64,000 nt of DNA from Metabacillus idriensis (GCF_009674765.1 NZ_WKKF01000002.1:558001-622000); one strand, 5' to 3'; shown: positions 20,907 to 28,432, counted from the stretch's first letter. Notes: generated by a model not told the origin, from the letters alone. Made by a program: numbers and translations.

Positions 20907-21185
20907 ATGAATTGGGATAAAGACGCTATATTCAAAGCACTTGGCGATTCGACTCGGCGGCTTATATTAGACGAACTATCCGAACGCAACGAGCTGACGT
21001 TGTATGAACTTACGGTACGTCTCATTATGAAGCACGACCTTTCCATTTCGCGACAGGCGATAGCTAAACATCTTTCTGCATTGGAAGATGCAGGGCTCGT
21101 AAAATCAAAACGAAAGGGAAAATATCGAATACTTATATTCAACAACAAACCACTTGAAAATTTGCTGAAAGGATGGATAGAGTAA
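20907..21185 (+). CDS. ArsR-family winged-helix regulator
   Basis: 92 aa. Winged helix covering nearly the whole protein: IFKALGDSTRRLILDEL, recognition helix SISRQAIAKHLSALEDAGLV, wing KSKRKGKYRI. It has no cysteines, so it is not a thiol metal sensor of the ArsR/CadC type and more resembles the SdpR/YbzH-like branch. The ATG falls 7 bp after the -10 element and there is no Shine-Dalgarno, so the mRNA is probably leaderless. Likely represses its own promoter and the VOC gene downstream. Confidence 0.85.
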   Translation: MNWDKDAIFKALGDSTRRLILDELSERNELTLYELTVRLIMKHDLSISRQAIAKHLSALEDAGLVKSKRKGKYRILIFNNKPLENLLKGWIE

Positions 21186-21288
21186 TTTTATTAAAAATAC
21201 TTCTGACGAATGTATGTGTTTTTCTGCTTGGAGCCAGATTGTCAGCAGAGTACCATACGTCGCAAATATCAAAGGAGGAAAAAATAAT

Positions 21289-21672
21289 ATGAAAATCATT
21301 GTTACCAGTTTATTCGTACAAGACCAAGACAAGGCACTGGAATTTTATTCGGAAAAGCTGGGATTTCTAAAAAAGCATGACGTTCCCATGGGGAAATTCA
21401 GATGGATAACGCTTGTTTCTCCCGATGATCAAGACGGTACCGAGCTTTTACTTGAACCGAATGAACATCCTGCCGCAAAGGAGTATCAAAAGAAGATATC
21501 TGCCGAGGGCATCCCAGCAACAATGTTCGGCGTTGCGGATATTCGCAAAGAGTACGAACGATTAATGGAAAAAGGCGTGAAGTTTACTATGGAACCGACA
21601 AAAATGGGCGAAGTCACAATAGCAGTCTTCGATGATACATGCGGCAACCTTATTCAGATAGTGCAGAAGTGA
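21289..21672 (+). CDS. VOC-superfamily protein downstream of arsR
   Basis: 127-aa vicinal-oxygen-chelate domain protein (SLFVQDQDKALEFYSEKLGF; FDDTCGNLIQIVQ). The ATG at 21289 is directly preceded by AAAGGAGG; an in-frame upstream start at 21214 is ignored. About 100 bp after arsR and probably co-transcribed; arsR/VOC pairs of this kind are frequent in Bacillus. Substrate unknown. Confidence 0.82.
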   Translation: MKIIVTSLFVQDQDKALEFYSEKLGFLKKHDVPMGKFRWITLVSPDDQDGTELLLEPNEHPAAKEYQKKISAEGIPATMFGVADIRKEYERLMEKGVKFTMEPTKMGEVTIAVFDDTCGNLIQIVQK

Positions 21673-21792
21673 CGAAATAACCTAGTTTCTAAACGACTTT
21701 ATTGGTAAGTTTTAAGTTAGTGAAGTGTTTTTTATCAAAAATTAAACAACTTTATGTTAACCCTGTCTTAATTTTTGGACGGGGTTATACGT

Positions 21793-22105
21793 GTCCTCCA
21801 ATTTGGTTTATGTAGAGGGAAGTGGAAACAAACACCCGGTATGATTCCTCCTTTACGGATTTTACGCAGGGAAGTGGAATCAAACGTATGCAATGATTCC
21901 TCAAATTAGGTTTTTGCGCAGGGAAGTGGAATCAAACGTATGCGATGATTCCTCCAATTTGGTTTTTGGGGAGTAAAGTGGAATCAAACATCCGGTATGA
22001 TTCCTCCAATTTGTTTTTTACGCAGGAAAGTGGAATCAAACGTATGCGATGATTTCTTCAAATTGGTTTTTGGAGAGAAAAGTGGAGACACTTTGCAGGT
22101 GATGC
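21793..22105. repeat. Array of 52-bp tandem repeats (about six units)
   Basis: The core AAGTGG recurs at 21820, 21872, 21924, 21976, 22028 and 22080, exactly 52 bp apart each time. Units 2-5 share AAGTGGAATCAAACGTATGC-type sequence followed by GATGATTCCTCCAATTTGG and a T run. Within each unit GGAATCA-N11-TGATTCC is an inverted repeat (one mismatch in units 1 and 5; unit 6 is degenerate). There are no unique spacers, so it is not CRISPR. A hairpin TAACCCTGTC/GACGGGGTTA (21758-21787) precedes it. No reliable ORF crosses the array. Confidence 0.9.
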
Positions 22106-22269
22106 TGAATGATTCGTTCTCTAAGATCTCCTTGTTTTTGGAAGGGAATAAACGAATTTACTTACTCCTATCTTTTATTGTAAGCTGAGATCAGACAATA
22201 ATTTATTATAAAACAAATAGATATTTATACAAAAATCATTATAAGTAAATACAATTAGGAGGAACTGAC

Positions 22270-22839
22270 ATGACAAAAAGCAATAACAAACATTTGTCAC
22301 AACAACAAAGTGCAGAATTACTCAATATATTAAAAGTTCGTTTTGAGAAAAACATGAATCGTCATAAAGGTCTTGAATGGTCTAAAGTCCAAGCAAAGCT
22401 GGATGCTAATCCTGAAAAACTGTGGTCGCTCAATGAAATGGAAATGACCGGCGGAGAGCCTGATGTTGTTGGCTATGATGAACAAAAGGACGAATACATT
22501 TTTTGTGATTGTTCAAAAGAAAGCCCTAAAGGCCGCAGAAGTGTTTGTTACGACCGTAAAGCGCTAGAGTCAAGAAAAAAACATAAGCCTGAAAATAACG
22601 CTATTGACATGGCAGCTTTCATGGACATAGAACTATTGAATGAAGAACAATATCGAGAGTTGCAGAAACTTGAAAATTTCGATATGAAAACATCAAGCTG
22701 GGTGCAAACACCCAATGATATTAGAGAACTCGGCGGTGCACTTTTTTGTGATTGCCGCTATGGCAACGTCTTCGTGTATCACAATGGAGCAGATTCCTAC
22801 TATGCTGCCAGAGGCTTCCGCGGCTTGCTGAAGGTCTGA
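22270..22839 (+). CDS. DUF4256-family protein
   Basis: 189 aa, soluble, AGGAGG before the ATG. Characteristic segments: GLEWSKVQAKL, MEMTGGEPDVVG, YIFCDCSKESPKGRRSVCYD, SSWVQTPNDIRELGGALFCD and the terminal YYAARGFRGLLKV, all as in the DUF4256 family. Function unknown. Paired Cys residues (CDC, CDC) could suggest metal binding, but this is speculation. Confidence 0.8.
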   Translation: MTKSNNKHLSQQQSAELLNILKVRFEKNMNRHKGLEWSKVQAKLDANPEKLWSLNEMEMTGGEPDVVGYDEQKDEYIFCDCSKESPKGRRSVCYDRKALESRKKHKPENNAIDMAAFMDIELLNEEQYRELQKLENFDMKTSSWVQTPNDIRELGGALFCDCRYGNVFVYHNGADSYYAARGFRGLLKV

Positions 22840-22932
22840 AGATCACCTATTGCCCAATACTGATAATGTTTCATACGAGGCTCTTCCTATAAAAATAGAC
22901 GTGTCATTTATCCTCCTTTTTGGACACAAAAT

Positions 22933-22986
22933 AACCTCATCCATAGACTTAAGTAAGTTTTAGGATGAGGTTTTGTATTCGCGTTA
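22933..22986. terminator. Hairpin with long loop, probable terminator
   Basis: AACCTCATCC / GGATGAGGTT (10 bp) around 30 nt, then TTGT. It lies 93 bp after the DUF4256 stop. The rest of 22840-23146 has no gene but a second hairpin at 23034. Confidence 0.55.
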
Positions 22987-23033
22987 GCACCTTAGTTTAC
23001 AGACCATTCACATAATTTCCTTTATTCGTACGG

Positions 23034-23063
23034 AGCACAAAACGTGACGATACGTTTTGTGCT
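23034..23063. repeat. Perfect 12-bp stem hairpin without T tract
   Basis: AGCACAAAACGT, loop GACGAT, ACGTTTTGTGCT. No T run follows on either strand, so it is not a standard terminator; it lies 84 bp beyond the stop of the AAA ATPase gene, between two convergent genes. Confidence 0.7.
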
Positions 23064-23146
23064 GTTATAACGTCAGGCACCACGTTACAGCCTACAGATG
23101 ATGTCCATTGTCATCATGTCCTGCTTGAAGCTCAAGAGGTCATTGT

Positions 23147-23881
23147 TTATTCTTCCTTAAAAAGCTCCTCCAAAAACCGGTCCCGATTCTCCAAAAAATA
23201 CTTTGTAATCTGATAATGATCTGTGTCCTTATAATCGATTTCGGCAATGCGGTCCGAATCAAAGCTTACTATATTCGCCCCGGGAAATCCAAGCAAGATA
23301 GGAGAATGGGTGGCAATAATGAATTGTGTGTCACCGTCTTTTGTTAAATCATGAATGATGCGCAGCAGGGTCAGCTGTCTTGACGGGGAAAGAGCGGCCT
23401 CTGGCTCATCGAGTAAATAGACGGCTTTTTTGCCAAAGCGATTGAGAAAAAGAGATAAAAAGGATTCGCCATGTGATTGATGATGGAGCGATTTTCCGCC
23501 ATATGATCCAAATACATTACCCGATAACGGGTCTTCATTCAGTTCTTCCAGATAGGATGCAAACTGATAAAAGGACTCGGCTCTCAGGAAAAAGCCATTT
23601 TTGATTTTTGGCATCCAGGCAAGCCTGATATACTTCCCTAAATCAGATTGAGAGCTTCTCGTTTCGTAAAGATGATGGCTGCCGCCTGCTGTATTAAACC
23701 CGCACTGATAGGCAATTGCCTCCATCAAAGTTGATTTGCCGGACCCATTTTCACCGACAAAAAAAGTAACAGGGCTTTTAATCTTCAATTCATCCAAATG
23801 TGAAATGGCTGGAATGGAAAAAGGATATGTTTCAAACGAAGGAATCTCTTCTTTTTTTAATTTGATTGATTTTAAGAACAT
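23147..23881 (-). CDS. AAA family (ABC/SMC-type) ATPase
   Basis: 244-aa ABC-type ATPase domain with no membrane or nuclease domain: Walker A GENGSGKST (43-51), signature-like SHGESFLSLF, Walker B AVYLLDEPEAAL and switch His in ATHSPIL. This is the AAA_21/AAA_15 architecture seen in RecF-like, OLD-related and many uncharacterised single-domain proteins. Start is ATG 23881 with AGGTG before it; a GTG at 23890 overlaps that Shine-Dalgarno. It follows an esterase gene by 50 bp. Role unknown. Confidence 0.8.
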   Translation of the reverse strand: MFLKSIKLKKEEIPSFETYPFSIPAISHLDELKIKSPVTFFVGENGSGKSTLMEAIAYQCGFNTAGGSHHLYETRSSQSDLGKYIRLAWMPKIKNGFFLRAESFYQFASYLEELNEDPLSGNVFGSYGGKSLHHQSHGESFLSLFLNRFGKKAVYLLDEPEAALSPSRQLTLLRIIHDLTKDGDTQFIIATHSPILLGFPGANIVSFDSDRIAEIDYKDTDHYQITKYFLENRDRFLEELFKEE

Positions 23882-23889
23882 GTTTATCA

Positions 23890-23944
23890 CCTGCTTTTAT
23901 TTTAGCAGGAATGTCCGTTTAAAGTCATAATTTAAACGGACATT
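23890..23944 (-). repeat. Two adjacent hairpins between esterase and ATPase genes
   Basis: Perfect 14-bp inverted repeat AATGTCCGTTTAAA / TTTAAACGGACATT (23910-23923, 23931-23944; 7-nt loop) overlaps the esterase stop; no T tract follows on the minus strand. Directly after it on the minus strand CCTGCT and AGCAGG (23890-23909) form a second hairpin that would enclose the Shine-Dalgarno of the ATPase gene. Confidence 0.65.
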
Positions 23945-24702
23945 TTATAAATTGGATGACAGCATAAACGAATGTAATCCGCTGTTTTATCGGCAATGAT
24001 CTCTTTATCGTAATCCATGGAAGCAACATGATAGGAGTTATCTAGACTGATGATTTGTTTCATAGGTGATGAGACTCTTTCATAAAGGGTATCGGAGCTG
24101 TCCGGAGGGACGACGTGATCTTCTTCGGATTTAAAGATGAGCGCCGGACATGAAACATTTGAAAGCTTTGGTTTTACGGATTTTATAAGGTTAAGGAGAT
24201 TGTGGACGGCTGTAATCGGAACAGCTGAGTATGTGATTTCTTCAATTCCTTCTGCCTTTATATCCGGTTTTCCTTCGGGGATGTACCTTGGTTCTGACTG
24301 ATTTTCAAAAGACTCATATCCAGGCACGCGTAAAGCTGCGTTGATTGTAATCACACCGCTGATTTGTTTATATTTTGCGGCCAAATGCACAGCAAGGATT
24401 CCGCCCATCGATTGACCTGCAATAAATACTTTGCGGCAGATTTTTTTCAGCTTTAAATAAGCCTGTTCAACGTCTCTGATCCAATCTGTATAACAGCAGG
24501 ATTCAAGCTCGAGAATATCAGTCCCGTGACCTTTTAGCCTCGGAGCAAGAACAGTAAAGCCTTTGTCTGCAAGCAGCTTTCCGAGCTCTCCAACACTTTG
24601 CGGTGTTCCTACAAATCCATGGCAAAGCAGAATGCCAATCTCATTTCCTTTATAAAAAAAGCTTTCAGCACCAGGCAATACAGAGTCAAATATTTTGGTC
24701 AT
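23932..24702 (-). CDS. Carboxylesterase/lipase-like alpha/beta hydrolase
   Basis: 256-aa serine hydrolase resembling Est30-type carboxylesterases and monoacylglycerol lipases: oxyanion motif CHGF (27-30), nucleophile Ser98 in GQSMGG, Asp195 (SEEDHVVPP) and His225 (SYHVAS). Start is ATG 24702, with GGAGG upstream; an in-frame extension to 24744 runs into the leader terminator. The mRNA leader carries a SAM riboswitch and terminator, so the gene should be expressed when S-adenosylmethionine is low. That implies a link with sulfur/methionine metabolism, but the substrate is unknown. Confidence 0.85.
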   Translation of the reverse strand: MTKIFDSVLPGAESFFYKGNEIGILLCHGFVGTPQSVGELGKLLADKGFTVLAPRLKGHGTDILELESCCYTDWIRDVEQAYLKLKKICRKVFIAGQSMGGILAVHLAAKYKQISGVITINAALRVPGYESFENQSEPRYIPEGKPDIKAEGIEEITYSAVPITAVHNLLNLIKSVKPKLSNVSCPALIFKSEEDHVVPPDSSDTLYERVSSPMKQIISLDNSYHVASMDYDKEIIADKTADYIRLCCHPIYKMSV

Positions 24703-24734
24703 TTTCCTTTCCTCCATTTCAACAATAATATAAG

Positions 24735-24772
24735 AAAAGCCCACTCTTCCTGGTAATAAAGAATGGGCTTTT
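24735..24772 (-). terminator. Riboswitch-controlled terminator upstream of the esterase gene
   Basis: Minus-strand AAAAGCCCA / TGGGCTTTT stem, extended inward by partial pairing, followed by TTTTCTTATATT. The competing antiterminator is visible: GATAAAGAA (24771-24779, the 3' strand of aptamer P1) can pair with TTCTTTATT (24755-24763) inside this hairpin. Confidence 0.8.
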
Positions 24773-24878
24773 CTTTATCAACCAAAGCGGATAGCTTTGC
24801 TGGCGGGAGCACCTTACCGTTTGCCGGTGGTTGCTGTGAAGTCGCTGAGCCAGATCTCTCGTTCACTCTTGATAATTT
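24773..24878 (-). promoter_or_regulatory. SAM-I (S-box) riboswitch upstream of the esterase gene
   Basis: Minus-strand RNA reads TTATCAAGAG (P1 5' strand), GTGAA/TTCAC (P2), CTGGCTC, CACAGCAACC, ACCG-GCAAA-CGGT (P3), AAGGTGCT with AGCA (P4) and GATAAAG (P1 3' strand). These are the S-box consensus elements in the right order and spacing. With the promoter upstream and terminator downstream the whole genetic-control unit is present. Confidence 0.88.
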
Positions 24879-24911
24879 ATTTAATTCTGATTGGTTTAGT
24901 TGGTTTTGATG

Positions 24912-24941
24912 ATCGTATCATGAGCAGCTTTTAACTGTCAA
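24912..24941 (-). promoter_or_regulatory. Promoter of the SAM riboswitch-esterase transcript
   Basis: Minus strand TTGACA (24941-24936), 18 bp, TACGAT (24917-24912) with a TG extended -10 motif; the aptamer begins about 35 nt further on. Confidence 0.75.
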
Positions 24942-24962
24942 TAGATTCCTTAAGCAATTGTC

Positions 24963-24991
24963 TTCACAAAAGAGGAAAACAAGAGTAAAAT
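24963..24991 (+). promoter_or_regulatory. Candidate promoter of the DUF4395 gene
   Basis: TTCACA-N17-TAAAAT, about 33 bp before the GTG start. Confidence 0.5.
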
Positions 24992-25023
24992 ACTTATATT
25001 CCAATCAGACAGGTGGGATTTAA

Positions 25024-25443
25024 GTGAATACCATTCCTAAACCTCTTGTATTAACGAATCAATGGTTTATTGTTTTAGCTGCTGCAGCCACTTGGATTAC
25101 AGGATTCGGCTGGTTTCTTCTAATACCTCTAATAGCAGGATTAATGGGACTTCTTTTTAAATTTAACCCCATTATGAAAACGGCAAAGCTCTTTTTGAGA
25201 AAAAAGCCTTCAGAATATATACCAGAGGATTTTGACCAGCAGCAGTTTAATCAGCTTATTGCAGTGATCTGCCTTAGCCTTGGTTTTCTAGGGTTTATGA
25301 TGAACTGGATGACTCTGGCATATATCTTTACCGTTATGGTCGCGCTTGCTGCATTCGTTGCCATTTTAGGCTTTTGTGTTGGCTGCTTTATTCGTTTTCA
25401 GTGGCAGCAATATCGATACCGCAGGCTTACTAAGCAGTCATAA
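25024..25443 (+). CDS. DUF4395-family membrane protein
   Basis: 139 aa, GTG start with AGGTGGG upstream. Hydrophobic segments about residues 15-45 (two short helices) and 78-122 (two helices), and a basic C-terminus (QWQQYRYRRLTKQS). Begins with the family's 'IPKPLVLTNQ' type opening. Function unknown. It lies between two SAM-regulated transcription units; some DUF4395 proteins occur beside thioredoxin/sulfur-transfer genes, which cannot be verified here. Confidence 0.75.
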   Translation: MNTIPKPLVLTNQWFIVLAAAATWITGFGWFLLIPLIAGLMGLLFKFNPIMKTAKLFLRKKPSEYIPEDFDQQQFNQLIAVICLSLGFLGFMMNWMTLAYIFTVMVALAAFVAILGFCVGCFIRFQWQQYRYRRLTKQS

Positions 25444-25459
25444 TTTTTCTAAAAAAATG

Positions 25460-25488
25460 TTGACTTTCTGAAAATACCAGCGTAAAGT
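25460..25488 (+). promoter_or_regulatory. Promoter of the metNIQ leader
   Basis: TTGACT-N17-TAAAGT, about 25 bp upstream of the first S-box aptamer. Confidence 0.7.
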
Positions 25489-25512
25489 AGGACTCACATC
25501 GAAAATATGAAA

Positions 25513-25624
25513 CTTCTTATCACGAGAGGTGGAGGGATTTGGCCCTTTGAAACCTCGGCAGCAGACTCATTCATGAGAACTGTGCCAACTCCAACAAGCG
25601 TGATTTCGCTTGAGAGATAAGAAG
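25513..25624 (+). promoter_or_regulatory. SAM-I (S-box) riboswitch, first of two before metN
   Basis: CTTCTTATC (P1) ... GAGAGGTGGAGGGA, TTTGGCCC, GAAACCTCGGCAGC, ACTGTGCCAA, TTCCAACA-type P4 segment ... GATAAGAAG (P1'). All conserved S-box blocks are present; P1 is 9 bp. Confidence 0.93.
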
Positions 25625-25652
25625 AGTGAACGGTCTTTTACTATGATCTTAC

Positions 25653-25684
25653 CCTCTTCTTGGCTTTCAAGAAGAGGTTTTTTG
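25653..25684 (+). terminator. SAM-controlled terminator 1 (metNIQ leader)
   Basis: CCTCTTCTTG / CAAGAAGAGG, 5-nt loop, T6. The AAGAAGAG of the aptamer's P1' strand (25619-25626) can pair with CTCTTCTT here as antiterminator. Confidence 0.92.
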
Positions 25685-25704
25685 TTTTTTGAAAAATAAA
25701 TAGA

Positions 25705-25813
25705 TTTCTTATCCAGAGAAGCGGAGGGACTGGCCTGATGATGCTTCGGCAGCGGACTTTTTTTAAAAGTACTGTGCCAATTCCAGCAGGCGAGAAGCCT
25801 GGGAGATAAGAAG
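25705..25813 (+). promoter_or_regulatory. SAM-I (S-box) riboswitch, second of two before metN
   Basis: TTTCTTATC ... CAGAGAAGCGGAGGGACTGG, CCTGATGATGCTTCGGCAGC, ACTGTGCCAA, TTCCAGCA ... GATAAGAAG. A complete second S-box, 20 nt after terminator 1. Confidence 0.93.
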
Positions 25814-25841
25814 AGACCTAGTGATTCTTTATGAATTCATG

Positions 25842-25874
25842 CCCTCTTCTTGTCGGATAGAAGAGGGTTTTTTT
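25842..25874 (+). terminator. SAM-controlled terminator 2 (metNIQ leader)
   Basis: CCCTCTTC / GAAGAGGG, 10-nt loop, T7, 11 nt before the metN ribosome binding site. The same antiterminator logic applies (AAGAAGAG 25808-25815). Confidence 0.92.
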
Positions 25875-25897
25875 ATTTCATTTCGGGAGGCATACAT

Positions 25898-26929
25898 ATG
25901 ATTCAATTTGAAGGCGTTACAAAGGTTTATAACAGCGGCGGAAATGAAGTGAGAGCACTTGACGGCATTGATCTTCATGTTAAACAAGGGGAGATTTGCG
26001 GTGTAATCGGATTCAGCGGAGCCGGTAAAAGTACACTGATCCGCACAGTGAATTTGCTTGAGCGCCCAAGCTCTGGGAAAATCATTGTCGATAATCTTGA
26101 TTTGACGGCTCTTTCCCAAAAGGAAGTAAGGCAGGTTAAGCGCAAAATCGGCATGGTCTTTCAGCATTTCAATCTGCTGAATTCTAAAACGGTATTCGCC
26201 AATGTTGCGATGCCGCTCCTTCTTGCAAAAGTCTCTCAAAAAGAAATGAAAGAAAGAGTAACGGAATTATTATCATTTGTAGGATTAGAAGACAAAGCAA
26301 ATCAATATCCTGACCAATTATCAGGCGGTCAAAAGCAGCGTGTCGGAATAGCCAGAGCACTTGCAACACAGCCTTCTATTCTATTGTGTGATGAAGCAAC
26401 GTCCGCACTTGATCCTCAAACAACAGGCTCCATTCTGAAGCTTTTGAAAAAGATTAATCAGGAATACAACATAACGATTTTAATGATTACCCATGAGATG
26501 TCCGTCATCAGGGAGGTTTGCGACAGAGTGGCCGTGATTGAAGGCGGAAAAATTATCGAATCAGGCTCAGTCTTCGATGTTTTCTCAAATCCGCAAACAA
26601 AAACAGCTTCGAACTTTGTCAGCTCGGTTCTAAACGATTCCATCCCAGAATCTGTGCTGAAATTAGTGCAGGAGGAGAATACTCCGGGACAGATTTTCAA
26701 AATTAACTTTGTCGGCAAATCTTCAGGACAGCCGCTGTTATCTCAGATTGCAAAACGGTTTGATCTTGATATCAATGTTTTATTTGGAAACATCACAGAG
26801 CTTCAGGGCATTCCGTTCGGTCATTTGATTGTTGAACTTCAGGGAACGGAAAGTGAAATTAAACGGGCTTTATTAGTGATGAATCAGGAAAATGTCACAG
26901 TGAAAGAGGTGGAAGCACATGCTAGTTGA
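25898..26929 (+). CDS. metN: Methionine ABC transporter ATP-binding protein
   Basis: ATPase of the methionine uptake ABC transporter (MetNIQ). 343 aa from ATG 25898 with GGGAGG; an upstream in-frame ATG at 25850 lies inside terminator 2 and is not used. Walker A GFSGAGKST, signature LSGGQKQR, Walker B LLCDEATSALD, switch His THEMS, then a C-terminal NIL domain (about 265-343) that senses methionine in homologues. First gene of metNIQ; overlaps metI by 11 bp. SAM represses through the two leader riboswitches. Confidence 0.95.
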   Translation: MIQFEGVTKVYNSGGNEVRALDGIDLHVKQGEICGVIGFSGAGKSTLIRTVNLLERPSSGKIIVDNLDLTALSQKEVRQVKRKIGMVFQHFNLLNSKTVFANVAMPLLLAKVSQKEMKERVTELLSFVGLEDKANQYPDQLSGGQKQRVGIARALATQPSILLCDEATSALDPQTTGSILKLLKKINQEYNITILMITHEMSVIREVCDRVAVIEGGKIIESGSVFDVFSNPQTKTASNFVSSVLNDSIPESVLKLVQEENTPGQIFKINFVGKSSGQPLLSQIAKRFDLDINVLFGNITELQGIPFGHLIVELQGTESEIKRALLVMNQENVTVKEVEAHAS

Positions 26930-27569
26930 TTCACAGCAAATTATTGATGCACTGATAGAAACACTTGCGATGACCGGTTTTTCATTGCTTTTCTCAACCT
27001 TGATCGGACTGCCGCTTGGTGTGCTGCTGGTCATCACAAGAAAAGGTCACCTATGGGAGAATGCCATTATTTTTAATATCTTAAACGGTGTCGTCAATAT
27101 CTTCCGTTCTGTACCCTTTATCATTTTAATGGTCGCGATTGTTCCTCTTACCAGATTAATTGTAGGAACCTCAATTGGGACAGCAGCAGCTGTAGTACCG
27201 CTTGTCTTTTATGCAGGTCCATATATTGCGAGATTGATTGAAAACTCATTATTAGAAGTGGATCCAGGGGTCATCGAGGCAGCAGAAGCCATGGGAGCAA
27301 CACCAACGCAAATCATCTTTAAATTCATCGTTCCGGAAGCATTAAGCTCGCTAGTTTTAAGCCTTACAATCGCTACAGTCGGTCTTGTCGGAGCATCAGC
27401 GATGGCAGGTGCTGTCGGCGGAGGAGGACTCGGGGATCTCGCCATTACATACGGCTATCAGCGCTTTGATACATTGGTCATGATTATTACCGTTACAATC
27501 CTTGTTGTGCTCGTTCAGGGACTTCAGTCATCAGGTAACTTATTATCTAAAAAAATCAGAAGACGATAG
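26919..27569 (+). CDS. metI: Methionine ABC transporter permease
   Basis: Five-TM MetI-type permease (MetP in B. subtilis naming), 216 aa. EAA loop EAAEAMGATPTQIIFKFIVP is intact, giving the docking surface for MetN. GAGGTGG inside metN serves as ribosome binding site and the start overlaps metN, so the pair is translationally coupled. Confidence 0.95.
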   Translation: MLVDSQQIIDALIETLAMTGFSLLFSTLIGLPLGVLLVITRKGHLWENAIIFNILNGVVNIFRSVPFIILMVAIVPLTRLIVGTSIGTAAAVVPLVFYAGPYIARLIENSLLEVDPGVIEAAEAMGATPTQIIFKFIVPEALSSLVLSLTIATVGLVGASAMAGAVGGGGLGDLAITYGYQRFDTLVMIITVTILVVLVQGLQSSGNLLSKKIRRR

Positions 27570-27582
27570 GGAGAGAAACAGG

Positions 27583-28413
27583 ATGAAAAAATTTATGATC
27601 TTAGCACTAATTCTAGTATTGGGAGCCTTTGCTGCGGGCTGCGGAAACAAAACAGCAAACGGGAAAGAAGAAGTAAATGTCAAAATTGGCGTCAGCGGAT
27701 CCGATAACCGCATTTGGGATTTTGTTGCAAAGAAAGCTGAAAAAGAGGGCATCAATATTGAGATCGTCACATTCTCAGATTACGTACAGCCAAACCTGGC
27801 ACTCTCAGAAGGCGAACTTGATGCGAATGCATTCCAGACAATCTCTTATTTCAACGCATTTAAAAAAGAACACGATCTTGACCTATCACCGATCGGTACA
27901 ACGGTTATCGCACCGCTTGGTCTTTACTCTGAAAAATATAAATCAGTTAATGATATTCCAGAAGGCGGAAAGATTGCCGTACCTAATGAAGCAACAAATA
28001 TGGGCAGAGCGTTTCTTCTGCTTCAGGATGCAGGCTTAATTGAACTGCCGGAGGACTTTGATGGAAATGGTTCATTGGACAAAATTGTCTCCAATCCGAA
28101 AAACTTAGAAATTGTCCCGGTTGTTGCAGGGCAGACACCCCGTGTGCTTCCTGACGTAGCAGGATCGATCATTAATAACGGTATTGCAGTGGATGCAGGC
28201 TTTAACCCAGTGAAGGACTCTATTTTCCATGAAGATGACACGGCTACTCCATATATCAACATTATTGCAGCACGTACAGAAGATAAAGATCGCAAAGAAT
28301 TAAAGAGAATTGTTGAACTATATCAGGAAGAAGATACTGCAAAATTTATTGAAAAAGAATATGACGGAAGCACGATTCCTACATTTGTGCCTTTAAGCAA
28401 AATCGGAGAATAA
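27583..28413 (+). CDS. metQ: Methionine-binding lipoprotein MetQ
   Basis: Substrate-binding lipoprotein of the methionine transporter (NLPA family), 276 aa from ATG 27583. Signal peptide with lipobox FAAGC (Cys21). NLPA-family segments KIGVSGSDNRIWDFV, FSDYVQPNLAL, DANAFQTISYF, IAPLGLYSEK and VPNEATNMGRA are present. The first ATG of the open frame at 27502 is inside metI and ignored. Confidence 0.94.
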   Translation: MKKFMILALILVLGAFAAGCGNKTANGKEEVNVKIGVSGSDNRIWDFVAKKAEKEGINIEIVTFSDYVQPNLALSEGELDANAFQTISYFNAFKKEHDLDLSPIGTTVIAPLGLYSEKYKSVNDIPEGGKIAVPNEATNMGRAFLLLQDAGLIELPEDFDGNGSLDKIVSNPKNLEIVPVVAGQTPRVLPDVAGSIINNGIAVDAGFNPVKDSIFHEDDTATPYINIIAARTEDKDRKELKRIVELYQEEDTAKFIEKEYDGSTIPTFVPLSKIGE

Positions 28414-28432
28414 AAACTAAGGAGGGTTAATC

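Noticed and set aside
21793-22105. CRISPR-like array
   Set aside because: The 52-bp units are contiguous and nearly identical throughout, with no unique spacers and no cas genes; it is a tandem repeat.
21997-22188. 63-codon frame at the end of the tandem repeat array
   Set aside because: It begins inside a repeat unit and has no ribosome binding site; its codons derive from the repeat.
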